Under the pieces are notes generated by a model. The model saw only the letters and a list, made by a program, of their open reading frames with translations, was not told where the DNA came from and made no database searches. A DNA stretch of 64,000 nucleotides from Lachancea dasiensis. Taxonomy: Eukaryota > Ascomycota > Saccharomycetes > Saccharomycetales > Saccharomycetaceae. Position 1 is the stretch's first letter; the number at the start of each line of letters is the position of its first letter. This document shows positions 41,923-51,870 of the stretch, in pieces. Made by a program: the position numbers and the translations under genes. The DNA lies in contig LT598456.1 in NCBI GenBank assembly GCA_900074725.1, positions 937,488 through 1,001,487 on the forward strand, in the 5' to 3' direction.

Positions 41923-43540
41923 ATTTCTTTTTTTAGCAAATCTTTCTGTATGAGCAGACCATCTGCCCTCTGAACTGAAACTAGACTGTCGAACTCATGC
42001 TTCTCGTGTTTCTAAGATATGTCTCTCCATTTTAGAGATTCAAACTTTTGTATTATTTACAAATGTCAAGTTCACTTTCAAAATGTTAATTTGAAAGACT
42101 CAAGGACCGGCCACTGAAAAGATACATGTGCTCAAAATTTCCTACAAACGTCAGGTGTCTAATTAATTGCCGCCAGTAACGGGCTTACCTACGGGAACCA
42201 TCCCACGAGAGCCTCTTTTTTCGAGATTGTCCCAACCATGATGCGTCCTCACTTCTTGAAGTGAAATGCGACCCGAGGCTCGGCCAGTGAAGGAAAGGCT
42301 GCTGGCATGCAGATAAACAAAATACCACTGGTAGCCAAACTGGCTCAAAACACTGGGATAGCCAAAAGGCTCTTCTGCAGAACCGTGAGAGTTGAGGAAT
42401 AAACCCTCGCAACCGGGCTCTTTAGATCCAAGCGTGAGCTTTCGCATGGCTGCGGCTCGGAGTGTTTATCGACACATATGGCTTGCGGCTTCTTCAGTGC
42501 CGTGACTGTCCCAGCGCCTTCGGCTCGAGCGGCGGAGCCTTGCGCTTTGTGGACAGTGGCACGATCTGGAGAAATCTTCTTGGCACAAAAAGTTTTTTCG
42601 GGACCGTGGCGGCGACACCAAGGCTTTCCACTGGTTCTACGAACCGAGGCCACAACGGGCGGTTTGTCAACCGTTGAAACACGCCAAAAATTAACGGTAA
42701 TCGGTGCGCTTTCGAAGCTTGCCATTCGACCACTAGCACGAGGTTTCCAGTAGCGCCGGATGTGACATGAGGGGGCGAATGAGCACGAGCGAAAACCTGT
42801 GTGTGCTCTACTCGAGCCATTGGCGGCCCACCACTTGCACTTTGTGACGCGCAAACAAAAGCCCTGCCACGTTTCTGGCCGCCCATCCTAAGTGCCATCT
42901 TGAGGGCGACACCGTCCCGCCTGGTGCTGGCCCTTGGCCACCAGCCTCCGATTTCGGAGCTGCTACTCGCTGTCTGCGTCTTTCTCCGAGGTGGCCCAAC
43001 CCCGTGTCTGACCGTGCACAGGCTCGTCGCTCCACGCCTGTGTTCCTGGATTCTTCACCCTGCCGGCTTCCATGCCGGCTTCCATGCAGGAGCCCATGCA
43101 GAAGCCCATGCACCGAACACCGCCCTGCCTTTCTTTTTCCTGCTCCCTTTTGGTTTTGTGTAACACGTTTCTTTTTCCTGCTTTTTTCCAAGGATTTTCA
43201 TCTGCACAATTTTTTTCTCTTTGCCAATGAGAATGCCCTCAGCTGCAGCGATGCCGTGGGCTCTCTGGCCCCCACGGCACCGCTAACTTGGGCTCTCCCT
43301 AACTCTCCCTCGCTTATCGTCCAAGCTGTGGCGACGCTCGGTGGAAACTTGATGGTGTTATCGCATTCGCGAGCAGGCCCCGCTTTTACTTTTTTTTCGC
43401 TGGGCCGATGAGCTCGCCGGTGAAGAGCATATAAGGGAGTGTTGGGAGGACGGAGCAGTTGGGTTTCCCTCTTTCGTTAAGGTTCACTACTCCTTTCTCT
43501 CACTTGTCTCCATCCACCAAACGGTATATCTTTCGCAACC
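41923..43540. other. GC-rich block and promoter of the basic amino-acid permease
   Basis: From about 42160 to the permease the base composition rises well above the rest of the window. Many overlapping open frames on both strands (up to about 170 codons) are expected from GC-richness and show no motif, so none is called. A TATAAG at 43430-43435, about 110 bases before the permease ATG, is a plausible TATA. GATAA cores (for example near 43313 and 43357) could be GATA-factor sites, as in nitrogen-controlled permease promoters. Confidence 0.5.
43061..43108. repeat. Imperfect 12-base tandem repeat (TGCCGGCTTCCA, four units)
   Basis: Units at 43061-43072, 43073-43084 (identical), then 43085-43096 and 43097-43108 (diverged, TGCAGGAGCCCA type). 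It lies in the GC-rich region upstream of the permease. Probably slippage-derived. Confidence 0.85.
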
Positions 43541-45202
43541 ATGTCTGGTACAACGCAGAAGAAATCCGAGAACTTCGAACTTACCTCTTCGTGGACGGAC
43601 GCCGAGGGCTTTGGCACCTCGCGGAGGTCGGATGTTTCTGCCGAGTCGGGCGAGATCATCTCGGCCAAGGAAAAGGGCGTTCAGCGTCAGCTCAAGCCCC
43701 GCCACGTGTCGATGATTGCGCTGGGTGGTACCATCGGTACCGGTCTGTTCATCGGTATCGCGGACCCTCTGCAGTCTGCGGGTCCTGTTGGGTCGCTGAT
43801 CGCGTATTTGTTCATGGCGTCGCTGGCGTACAGTGTGACGCAGTCGCTGGGAGAGATGGCCACGTTCATCCCCGTGACCTCGTCGTTCACGGTGTTCACC
43901 CGCCGGTTCTTGTCGCCTGCGCTGGGTGCGGCCAACGGTTACCTGTACTGTTTCTCGTGGTGTATCACGTACGCGCTGGAGCTGTCTGTGGTTGGCCAAA
44001 TTATCGAGTTCTGGACGGACGCGGTGCCCAACGCCGCGTGGATCATCATTTTCTGGATCCCTCTGACGCTGGCGAACTTCTTCCCCGTGTCGTACTACGG
44101 TGAGTTCCAGTTCTGGATTGCGCTGGTGAAGGTCGTGGCCATTGTCGGGTTTATCATCTACTGTTTGTGCATGGTGTGTGGCGCCGGTGTGACGGGCCCT
44201 GTCGGGTTCCGCTACTGGCGCAACCCCGGTCCTTGGGGGTTCGGTATCGTCGCCAAGGGCACAGGCGAGGCGCGCTTCCTGGGTTGGGTTTCGTCGCTAA
44301 TTAACGCTGCCTTCACCTACCAGGGTACCGAGCTGGTTGGTATCACCGCGGGTGAGTCCAGCAACCCTCGTAAGACAGTCCCCAAGGCCATCAACAAGGT
44401 TTTCATGAGAATCATGCTTTTCTACATCGGCTCCCTTTTCTTCATCGGTCTCCTAGTGCCTTACAATGACGAGAAACTCACCTCGTCTGCTTCCTACGTG
44501 GCCAGCTCTCCTTTCATCATCGCCATCGAAAACTCGGGTACCAAGGTCTTGCCCCACATCTTCAACGCCGTCGTTCTCATTACCATCATCTCTGCCGCCA
44601 ACTCCAACGTTTACGTTTCTTCCCGTGTCTTGCTAGGTCTCGCCAACGAGGGCTTGGCCCCAAGGTTCTTGAAGAGAATCAATCGCCATGGTATCCCAGA
44701 TTTCTGCGTGGGTATCTGCGCTCTTTTCGGGTTTTTGGGCTACTTGAGTGTTTCTAACGGAGGTGCTACTGCCTTTGACTGGTTGCTGAACATCACTGCC
44801 GTCGCGGGCTTTTTCGCCTGGCTCTTCATTTCGCTCTGCCACATCCGCTTCATCCAGGCTTTGAAGCACCAAGGCATTTCTCGTGACGACTTGCCATTCA
44901 AGGCCAAGCTAATGCCATGGGGTGCTTACTACGGTGCATTTTTTATCCTCCTCATCATCGTCATCCAAGGTTTCACCGCATTCACGAACGGCTTCTCTGT
45001 CTCAGACTTCTTCACCTCCTACGTCAGTGTTATTTTGTTCATTGTGCTATGGATTGGTTTCCAATGCTACTTCCGTGGAAGAATCATTCACAAAATTGAG
45101 GATGTCGACATTGACAGTGACAGAAGAGATATTGACGCTGAAGTGTGGGTCGACGATGAGCCAACATCGGCCTGGGGGAGGTTTTGGGCCTGGATGGCCT
45201 GA
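43541..45202 (+). CDS. CAN1: Basic amino-acid permease, Can1/Lyp1/Alp1 family
   Basis: A plasma-membrane H+ symporter of the yeast amino-acid transporter family for arginine and/or lysine. The 553-residue product opens with a soluble tail (about 1-45), then [22 protein letters not shown], the TM1 signature of the APC family. Family blocks for the Can1 group are continuous: [83 protein letters not shown]. The tail [12 protein letters not shown] is also shared. Twelve membrane segments are expected. Some segments resemble Lyp1 more ([21 protein letters not shown]), so the substrate (Arg versus Lys) is open and the symbol is a group name. Base composition falls from GC-rich at the 5' end to ordinary at the 3' end. 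Confidence 0.9.
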   Translation: MSGTTQKKSENFELTSSWTDAEGFGTSRRSDVSAESGEIISAKEKGVQRQLKPRHVSMIALGGTIGTGLFIGIADPLQSAGPVGSLIAYLFMASLAYSVTQSLGEMATFIPVTSSFTVFTRRFLSPALGAANGYLYCFSWCITYALELSVVGQIIEFWTDAVPNAAWIIIFWIPLTLANFFPVSYYGEFQFWIALVKVVAIVGFIIYCLCMVCGAGVTGPVGFRYWRNPGPWGFGIVAKGTGEARFLGWVSSLINAAFTYQGTELVGITAGESSNPRKTVPKAINKVFMRIMLFYIGSLFFIGLLVPYNDEKLTSSASYVASSPFIIAIENSGTKVLPHIFNAVVLITIISAANSNVYVSSRVLLGLANEGLAPRFLKRINRHGIPDFCVGICALFGFLGYLSVSNGGATAFDWLLNITAVAGFFAWLFISLCHIRFIQALKHQGISRDDLPFKAKLMPWGAYYGAFFILLIIVIQGFTAFTNGFSVSDFFTSYVSVILFIVLWIGFQCYFRGRIIHKIEDVDIDSDRRDIDAEVWVDDEPTSAWGRFWAWMA

Positions 45203-45816
45203 GTCACTCAAGCTTTGATGCTTTTGTCTTAGGGTTACATGGATGTTTTATTGTGAATTTTTATCATTGCACCATAGTCTCACCAACAAAGCTGAATATC
45301 ACAGCTTAATAGAATAATTGGTGTGGGTAATTAATGTATAGTAAATGTATATGGTGGGAACCTTCATTTTTGGATTATAGTGTGTCTGTTACTGATGGGT
45401 GTGCCATGGTCGGCATGTGCTTACGTTGGCCATAGCCACGGCCTCACCAAATACCCACATCACGTGCTTGCTTTGACTTCCAACACTTACTCGCTGACGC
45501 ACACGGTAATGACTCCATGACTCACGTCAATGTTTTCATTACGACAGCACATCCTAAGTTTAGTTGACTCCGCTAATGACACATCTTTTTCACCCACCGG
45601 GTCGTGATGGTGTGGCGCTGACTTGCAAGCATCGCCAATTGGGAGTCTTTCTGCGATGGTAAACACAAACTAAACACAACTTTGACCAACGCCCCGGCCC
45701 TATGGGGTATATAAACTTGCTGCTTTTATCTGAAATTACAAGAAAGACGAGTTTTGTAGCTCAACAAGACTAATTTATCGAAGTTCCTCACAACATATAC
45801 TCATAGCTTCCACCAG
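45203..45816 (+). promoter_or_regulatory. Promoter of the orphan gene: CACGTG, Gcn4-like and TATA sites
   Basis: This spacer has TCACGTG at 45460-45466 (Cbf1/Pho4-type E-box), TGACTCC at 45510-45516, the exact Gcn4 site TGACTCA at 45518-45524, another TGACTCC near 45565, and TATATAAA at 45708-45715, about 100 bases before the ATG at 45817. Clustering is suggestive of control by amino-acid starvation, but only the motif match supports this. Confidence 0.5.
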
Positions 45817-46176
45817 ATGGAGTACATTCCTGACGATTTAATCGACGGAGACTTTTCTTTCACGGCCACAGCCGATGTGCCAGACTTACTACACAGCCCA
45901 AACTCCAGCTCGTTGAAATCAATTGATCAAGAATTCTCAGCAGGATATTATGCGAACGCAGCACGCGAGTACGAGGATATTACCACCAGCGTCCAGGAAG
46001 ACATATTTGCTTTCGATTCTGATGAATATATCCTCAGATCGTGCACACCGTTGGGAGTGGAGTACAAGAAGCCTGTGTTAATGTCACTACCGCAAGAAGT
46101 GCCGGATGTACCTTACCAGGACCAGTATGCCAATGCTCCGCAAGATAATTACAGGCTGTGGATAGGTGGGATATAA
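45817..46176 (+). CDS. Small acidic protein of unknown function
   Basis: A 119-residue product (MEYIPDDLIDGDFSF to NYRLWIGGI) that I do not recognise. It is acidic, rich in D/E, S, Y and P, with no signal peptide, no membrane segment and no cysteine motif; it is probably largely disordered. Support for a real gene is the full promoter ahead of it (TATA about 100 bases upstream, E-box, Gcn4-like sites), a composition unlike antisense noise, and its place after the permease. It could be a lineage-specific regulator or a remnant; its conservation is unknown. Confidence 0.55.
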   Translation: MEYIPDDLIDGDFSFTATADVPDLLHSPNSSSLKSIDQEFSAGYYANAAREYEDITTSVQEDIFAFDSDEYILRSCTPLGVEYKKPVLMSLPQEVPDVPYQDQYANAPQDNYRLWIGGI

Positions 46177-47228
46177 TGCGAAAAGAATACGATGAGAATC
46201 TGCAGGACAGACACGGGAACAACGGTTTATATATGGTCGGAGAATCTATAGGTACATTATAGCGTAATTGATATTGCATACGGTTGCAAGACTCGAGGAA
46301 AGAAGACGATAGAGAAAAGGGATAAGAATTAAATGACAGGTGCCAATTAGCCTTGTACTTCTAACGTTGGTTAGAGTGTGATCGTTCGTCTGGGGTAGTG
46401 TCTGGCACTGAGTTGTTTTCCCGAATACCTCCTATTGTTGTCAGTCGTAAACTGTCGAAATAACCCCAAATTATCTGATGGAAGCATACTAATGGGCCGA
46501 AAGGGTTATTTAAAATTCGAAAATGGGCTCAGAGTAGGAAAAAGTACCATAAGAAGATAATCGAACCTGGAGGAACGTCGTGAGTGAAATTTCATGTAAT
46601 TGAAAAGCTTCATTACCCAACATAAAATGTGGACCAAGAGCACTAGATATTATGATTGATTGTCGACTCATATAGCTGAAGCAGAAGGGCGTCAATCGGT
46701 TCTATACCTACGCCATCACCGGGCTTACAAAACAGAACGGTTTTGCTCCAGGGACAGCTGCTAATCCTCACTTGAGTTTTTGCAACAATTTCTCATTATA
46801 ATCTGAAAGTAGCATCACGACTTCAGGGTATTCACAGTCTTGGTTGGAAGGGATTGGTTTGTCGGGTATTGTAATGAACTCCGTCCACCTTACTGACAGA
46901 CAATATTATCACTTTACACAATACTGTCACAAACGTCAATTTTATCAGGATCACTCTGTAGTTCGTGCTTTTTGCTGGAACAGGCCAGGCAGCGGAGGAT
47001 CTTAATATCAGCTGTAAGGAATACCTGTCTGTTTCAAAAAGCGATTGCGTCGCACCCGCGCCAGAATTCCATATATTGCGGCTGGGCACTGAGAGACCTT
47101 CTCTTTATGAAAGGCTAACTTTATCACCGTCAGATTCGTTTGCACCCTATCAAAGAGCTGAAAGTGCGGGTGGTTCAGATCAAAGTTTAGCCTGGCTATT
47201 CCAATTTCTGGGGACCCGTGACGCTTAT
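46177..47228. other. Gap between the orphan gene and the oxidase relic
   Basis: About 1 kb. Short frames on both strands only; none shows a motif. Nothing supported. Confidence 0.35.
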
Positions 47229-48303
47229 TTACAGACCTGAGATGCACACCCATGATGCTAGATATCTTGCACCACGTGCCACATAGTTATGCACCACCTT
47301 CATGTTTCCCTCGAAGCCCTCTACAGGATACTCAGACAATTCTATCCCGACACCACCTTGACGACGAGGTCTAAGAGCAACGTATGGGTTGGATATTCAA
47401 GTTCTGGGACATGGTCTTACAAACATCCAGGATACTTTCACTAAGTTTATCGTCGATCGTGTCAGACCAATCGCCCTCTTTGTGAATTCCGCCAACAATA
47501 CACCCACCCTGCGCGCGTGGCAAAATATTCAAAAATTGAGCATCTCGTAAACGCTAGGCTTTGGGCAAGGGTTCAACTATGACTTGATAAGGTCACTAAC
47601 TCTTCATGAATCTGTAGGATTTGGCCCTGAGCTGGAATTGTATTTTGCATTTCTTCCGGTTCTAATTCTCTCTGACAACAAGGTCAGAATTGTAGCCTAG
47701 CATCAGGACAATATCGGTGATGAGTTCCAGACATGGAATCATCTTCACTTCCCCTCCCAATAAAAGTATCTGGCATTAAGTTCAGAATTGTAGCCTAGCA
47801 TCAGGACAATTTCGGTGATGAGTTCCAGACATGGAGTCAAAAAGTATCTGGGATAGAAGGTACAAACTGTACACTAATGGGGTTATGGTGCAACTCATGA
47901 AAGCAAAGCCGTGATAAACATTGGGATCAAGATTCCTGTATTGCACCTCCTGGTCACTTAGGACCTCAATATCTTCCACGAATCCCCGATCAATGTACCA
48001 CGGAAACTCTTCCTCTTTTAGACAAAAGCTTCGGAGCACGTATTGCTTGATGCCACACCCAGATTTCGCCTGTGCCAGTTCTCTAAGTTTCACGTATGTT
48101 TCTTTATCTCTTCATATGAGATCTGTTTCGTTCTTTTTGGCAAAGCTGGCTCAAGAGGCACCAGCCCAAGGTGAGGAAGCCATGGGCATGATAATCTCTT
48201 GGGAGTTTTGACGATAAAATGGTTAAACCTTCAATTTCAGTCGAAACTGCCTCGAGTAAAAAGCAGAAGTCAAACCCGCTCCTAGTACAACAAATTTGGA
48301 CAT
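47229..48303 (-). pseudogene. FAD-dependent D-amino-acid oxidase (DAO family) pseudogene
   Basis: Minus-strand pieces in several frames follow the whole DAO fold in order. ATG 48303 gives MSKFVVLGAGLTSA (FAD Rossmann start); next LPRDYHAH and, in another frame, SSPWAGAS then stop (family YTSPWAGAHW); then REL, FPWYIDRGFVEDIEVLSD and FMSCTITPLVYSLYLLS (family INTPVYLPYLL); then GGIHKEGDWSD; then LRPRRQGGVGIELSE and finally VVHNYVARGARYLASW (family VVHNYGHGGAGYQSSWG), stop at 47229. Several stops, frameshifts and a 98-base-period internal duplication rule out function. The intact family oxidises D-amino acids in peroxisomes to 2-oxoacids, ammonia and peroxide. Whether it was a D-amino-acid or D-aspartate oxidase cannot be told. 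Confidence 0.8.
47684..47839. repeat. Direct repeat of 58 bases, period 98, inside the oxidase pseudogene
   Basis: Copies at 47684-47741 and 47782-47839 differ at two positions. A shared AAAAGTATCTGG follows each copy more loosely (47762-47773 and 47840-47851), so the duplicated unit was larger and has since diverged between copies. It duplicates part of the decayed oxidase gene. Confidence 0.95.
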
Positions 48304-49576
48304 GAGCAACGTATGGTTTCGAGCGCCGAGTTTATCAGACCCAAAATGTGAAAGGGAACTCTAGTCAATCGCATACAATTAATAGAAGTGAGATGTTGTC
48401 CACCCACTTTATTTGTGAACCCTGCCATAGATAAGTTTTCGTGCGATGCCAACCTGGAGTTCATAAAGAACGTATCTTGATTTTAAGCGTAGGCGAGGGG
48501 ACTTACCGCATTCAGAAAAACAGATGACGATGAGAATTTGAGTCGGGTGCCCTAAGACATTTTGGGATCACGATGCTGTCCACCGAAAGTCGTACCAGTG
48601 TCGAAGATATGACATTCTGCCTCTGTCTCATAGCCGTTAAAACCGGTCGAATGTGGTATTCGTATGTTGATTGTGACCATTAACCACATTACTGGCATAA
48701 AGAGCCTCTCAAAACTGTTTTTGTGGGGCTTTAATGAGGTGTTCCTTGGGAACCTTCGCGTATGCCCTTCTTCAGCCTAAAAACGGAAAGCTATTTCACA
48801 AGGCTTGCCAAATTTGTTTGTAGAGGGACAATGAAATCAACCTGTGCCATGTTCCTGGAAGATGAAACCCTATAGCCGGCCTGGGCTGTGGTGCCTCAAC
48901 CTGAAGTGTACCTGACGGACGCAATCCACTAGTCAGCTAATTCCAATGCTGTTGATGATAGATATGTAATGGGTAAAAAAATGGGTCGCTACTAGAAGTT
49001 CTCGGGGGCACAGAGAAGAGAGCCGATGTACTATCTGGGCATATCTCTTCTCACAAATACGCACTATTTGATTATAGCTGTTGCGCCAGTGTATTAAAGT
49101 CGACCGAGCTTCCGCCTTGCAGCATCTCTCTTACTGGGCCTAGGGTACAGGTTGAGCAGCCACCAGCTAGTGCACAGGCCCACGACACTCAGCAGAATCC
49201 TCCGTGCCCTGTAAGGTCCCGCTGGGTACGTTCCTTGAACCACAACCGTTGAACTAGAATGTACTCCCGTACACCTCAGAACCCAGACACCAAAGATCAC
49301 GTGAATTACACATCACACCCAACGAGGAGACGTTTTCTTGCATCTGCCATTTGAGTTTGCCCACGATCTACCGAGCCCACTCTGCTGCGGGCCACATATA
49401 TTGCCCAACGTCCCAATCCGTGATCTCTCACCTACTAACTCAGCTGAGCCTCCCCACGCGACGCCTGTCCACGGAATCCTCTTCGCATTGGCCCCAGCCA
49501 TTTATTTATTATACATGGAAAAAACCGTACGGTTATTACCCACATTAGAACAATGTCACCTGCTGAACCCTGCATG

Positions 49577-49611
49577 TCCAGGGTCCAGGGTCCAGGGTCC
49601 AGGGTTCAGGG
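49577..49611. repeat. Five tandem copies of a 7-mer (TCCAGGG)
   Basis: Four exact TCCAGGG units (49577-49604) and a fifth TTCAGGG (49605-49611). Between the oxidase relic and PHO89. Confidence 0.95.
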
Positions 49612-49711
49612 CGAAGACATAGATGCACAGGCGGCCATTAACTGAGGGAAAGCAGGGACACAACAAGCAGGGACCACCTCCGGAAAACGGGAAAGAACGT
49701 GGGCCCTGCAG

Positions 49712-49739
49712 ATATAATAATAATAGTAATAATAATAAT
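49712..49739. repeat. ATA/TAA microsatellite
   Basis: A (TAA)n-type run with one TAG interruption, upstream of PHO89. Simple slippage repeat. Confidence 0.9.
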
Positions 49740-50041
49740 TGAGTTCGTTGAGCGGGGCCCTGGTTTATTGGTTTGATGGTGTGCCAGTCGCACTATTGTA
49801 GTACAGCCTTATTGGATTTAGGAGTGCGTGCATGAGCCTGTAAATTAACATACAATGACACTGACACCACCGATAGTTATAAAAGGACCCTAAATCGGCT
49901 AATGGCTACTCGAGTGGGTGAGTTTGATTAAGTCAACTTTTTATTCTTAGAGCTCGCTATTATACCAAGCACACCCAGCTCCTCTGATTCCGGTCATCCT
50001 TGTACTACTCTGTACTTTCTCATCAAAAATCTCCCAGATCA

Positions 50042-51742
50042 ATGGCGCTGCATCAGTTCGATTATATTTTCGCCATCACCATGATGTTTGCGTTCCTGGA
50101 CGCCTTCAACATTGGGGCGAACGACGTGGCAAACTCGTTTGCCTCGTCAATCTCATCTCGGTCGCTCAAGTATTGGCAAGCCATGGTTCTTGCAGGATTG
50201 TGCGAATTTTTGGGCGCGGTGCTGGCCGGCGCCCGGGTGTCTAGTACGATCAAGAACAACGTGATTGATTCTTCGGTCTACTCCAACGACCCTGCGGTTC
50301 TGATGTTGACGATGGCTTGTGCTCTGGTAGGATCTTCGGTGTGGCTGACAATCGCGACTTCGATCGGATTGCCTGTGTCGACCACCCACTCGATTGTGGG
50401 TGGTACTATTGGTGCGGGCATCGCAGCCGGTGGTGCTCGGGGCGTAGTATGGGGATGGGACGGCGTGGCGCAAATCATCGCCTCGTGGTTCATCGCTCCG
50501 CTATTGGCCGGGGCCATCGCTGCGGTAGTATTTTGTATTTCCAAATTTGGGGTGCTCGAAATCAAGAGCATCGAGCGGTCCATTAAAAACGCTCTGTTGC
50601 TGGTGGGCTTTTTGGTGTTTGCTACATTTTCCATCCTGACCATGTTGATTGTATGGAAGGGTTCGCCCAACCTGCACCTGGATGACCTCTCGGGCACTGA
50701 AACCGCGGTATCGATCATCGTCACTGGTGCCACTGCGTCTGTGGTGTATTTCACATTCTTTTACCCCTTCTACAGGAGAAAGCTCTTGGAAAACGACTGG
50801 ACTTTGAAATTGTACGATATCTTGCGTGGCCCTACATTCTACTTCAAGTCAACTGACTCTATCCCTCCCATGCCCGAGAACCATAATCTCACCATCGACT
50901 ACTACGAAGGCAGAAGACCTAGCGATGACAGTCTATCTAAATCTGAAGACGAGGAGAGTAAGGCATCCGGCCACAAAGAATTCAGCATTGAAAGGCAACC
51001 GACGGTCAAAAGCGAGGATGAGAAGATTCCCACCAAAAAATTATGGTGGTCATTGTTCAAAGAGGGCCCCAAGAGATGGCCCCACCTTGCCTGGCTAATG
51101 ATTTCCCATGGTTGGACTCAGGATGTTTTGAAAGCACAGGTTCACGATAAAGATATGCTGTCCGGAAATTTGCAAGACATGTATAAGAGATCCAAATTCT
51201 ACGACAACAGAGTTGAGTACATTTACTCGGTTTTGCAGGCAATTACTGCGGCAACTATGTCTTTTGCTCACGGTGCCAATGATGTAGCCAACGCTACGGG
51301 TCCCTTGTCTGCTGTCTATGAAATATGGAGTTCCAATGCTATTGGGAGTAAGGCCGACGTTCCTGTGTGGATTTTAGCGTACTGTGGTGGTGCTCTGGTG
51401 ATTGGTTGCTGGGTTTATGGTTACAATATCATCAAGAACTTGGGTAATAAAATCATTTTACAATCACCATCTCGAGGCTTTTCCATCGAGCTAGCTGCTG
51501 CGATCACTACCGTCATGGCTACCCAATTGGCCATCCCAACGTCTACAACCCAAGTTGCCGTTGGAGGTATCGTTTCCGTCGGTCTCTGCAACAGGGACTT
51601 CAGATCTGTCAACTGGAGAATGGTGGCCTGGTGTTACTTTGGATGGTTTTTGACCTTACCCATTGCCGGCTTGATTGCTGGGATCCTGAATGGCATAATC
51701 CTCAATGCTCCCCACTTCGGGGGCGTGTACGAGATGTCCTGA
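50042..51742 (+). CDS. PHO89: Sodium/phosphate symporter Pho89 (PiT family)
   Basis: Plasma-membrane Na+-coupled phosphate importer used at high pH and low phosphate. The 566-residue product (574 in S. cerevisiae) shows the PiT duplication: signature GANDVANSFASSI near residue 21 and GANDVANATGPL near residue 416, with GLPVSTTHSIVGG and IPTSTTQVAVGG as paired helices. A hydrophilic loop (about 270-345, with LSKSEDEESKASGHKE) separates the halves. About 12 membrane segments are predicted. Start at ATG 50042; an in-frame TTG further up (50000) is not needed. In S. cerevisiae the gene is subtelomeric, in line with the accessory look of this part of the window. Confidence 0.96.
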   Translation: MALHQFDYIFAITMMFAFLDAFNIGANDVANSFASSISSRSLKYWQAMVLAGLCEFLGAVLAGARVSSTIKNNVIDSSVYSNDPAVLMLTMACALVGSSVWLTIATSIGLPVSTTHSIVGGTIGAGIAAGGARGVVWGWDGVAQIIASWFIAPLLAGAIAAVVFCISKFGVLEIKSIERSIKNALLLVGFLVFATFSILTMLIVWKGSPNLHLDDLSGTETAVSIIVTGATASVVYFTFFYPFYRRKLLENDWTLKLYDILRGPTFYFKSTDSIPPMPENHNLTIDYYEGRRPSDDSLSKSEDEESKASGHKEFSIERQPTVKSEDEKIPTKKLWWSLFKEGPKRWPHLAWLMISHGWTQDVLKAQVHDKDMLSGNLQDMYKRSKFYDNRVEYIYSVLQAITAATMSFAHGANDVANATGPLSAVYEIWSSNAIGSKADVPVWILAYCGGALVIGCWVYGYNIIKNLGNKIILQSPSRGFSIELAAAITTVMATQLAIPTSTTQVAVGGIVSVGLCNRDFRSVNWRMVAWCYFGWFLTLPIAGLIAGILNGIILNAPHFGGVYEMS

Positions 51743-51870
51743 AGGTTATAATCTTTACAATTCACATACATAGTTTCTATTGAATCAATATAAATTGGTT
51801 ATAGTAAGTATCTGTTTAGTGAAGATGTGTCAAGCACTTTCCAACCGTAACCGATTCGATCGGACAAGCC

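Larger units (their letters stand above)
48304..50041. other. 1.7-kb gap and PHO89 promoter
   Basis: No gene supported. Known items: a 7-base tandem repeat (49577-49611), a TAA/TAG microsatellite (49712-49739), TATAAAAG at 49878-49885 (164 bases before the PHO89 ATG), CACGTG at 49298-49303 and AACGTGGG near 49697. The last two resemble Pho4 sites, which drive PHO89 in S. cerevisiae. Function is inferred from motif only. Confidence 0.5.

Noticed and set aside
42163-43411. Many overlapping long open frames on both strands in the GC-rich block (up to 170 codons)
   Set aside because: GC-rich DNA has few stops by chance; frames overlap in all directions, start mostly without ATG context and show no motif.
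49577-49611. Tandem repeats (here and at 62431, 17789, 43061) as CRISPR-like arrays
   Set aside because: Units are directly adjacent without spacers and 7-12 bases long in a eukaryote; they are slippage repeats.
50153-50754. Long antisense frames within PHO89 (also within BDS1, FUM1 and HAT2)
   Set aside because: Typical shadows of biased codons in highly structured genes; no independent motifs or starts.
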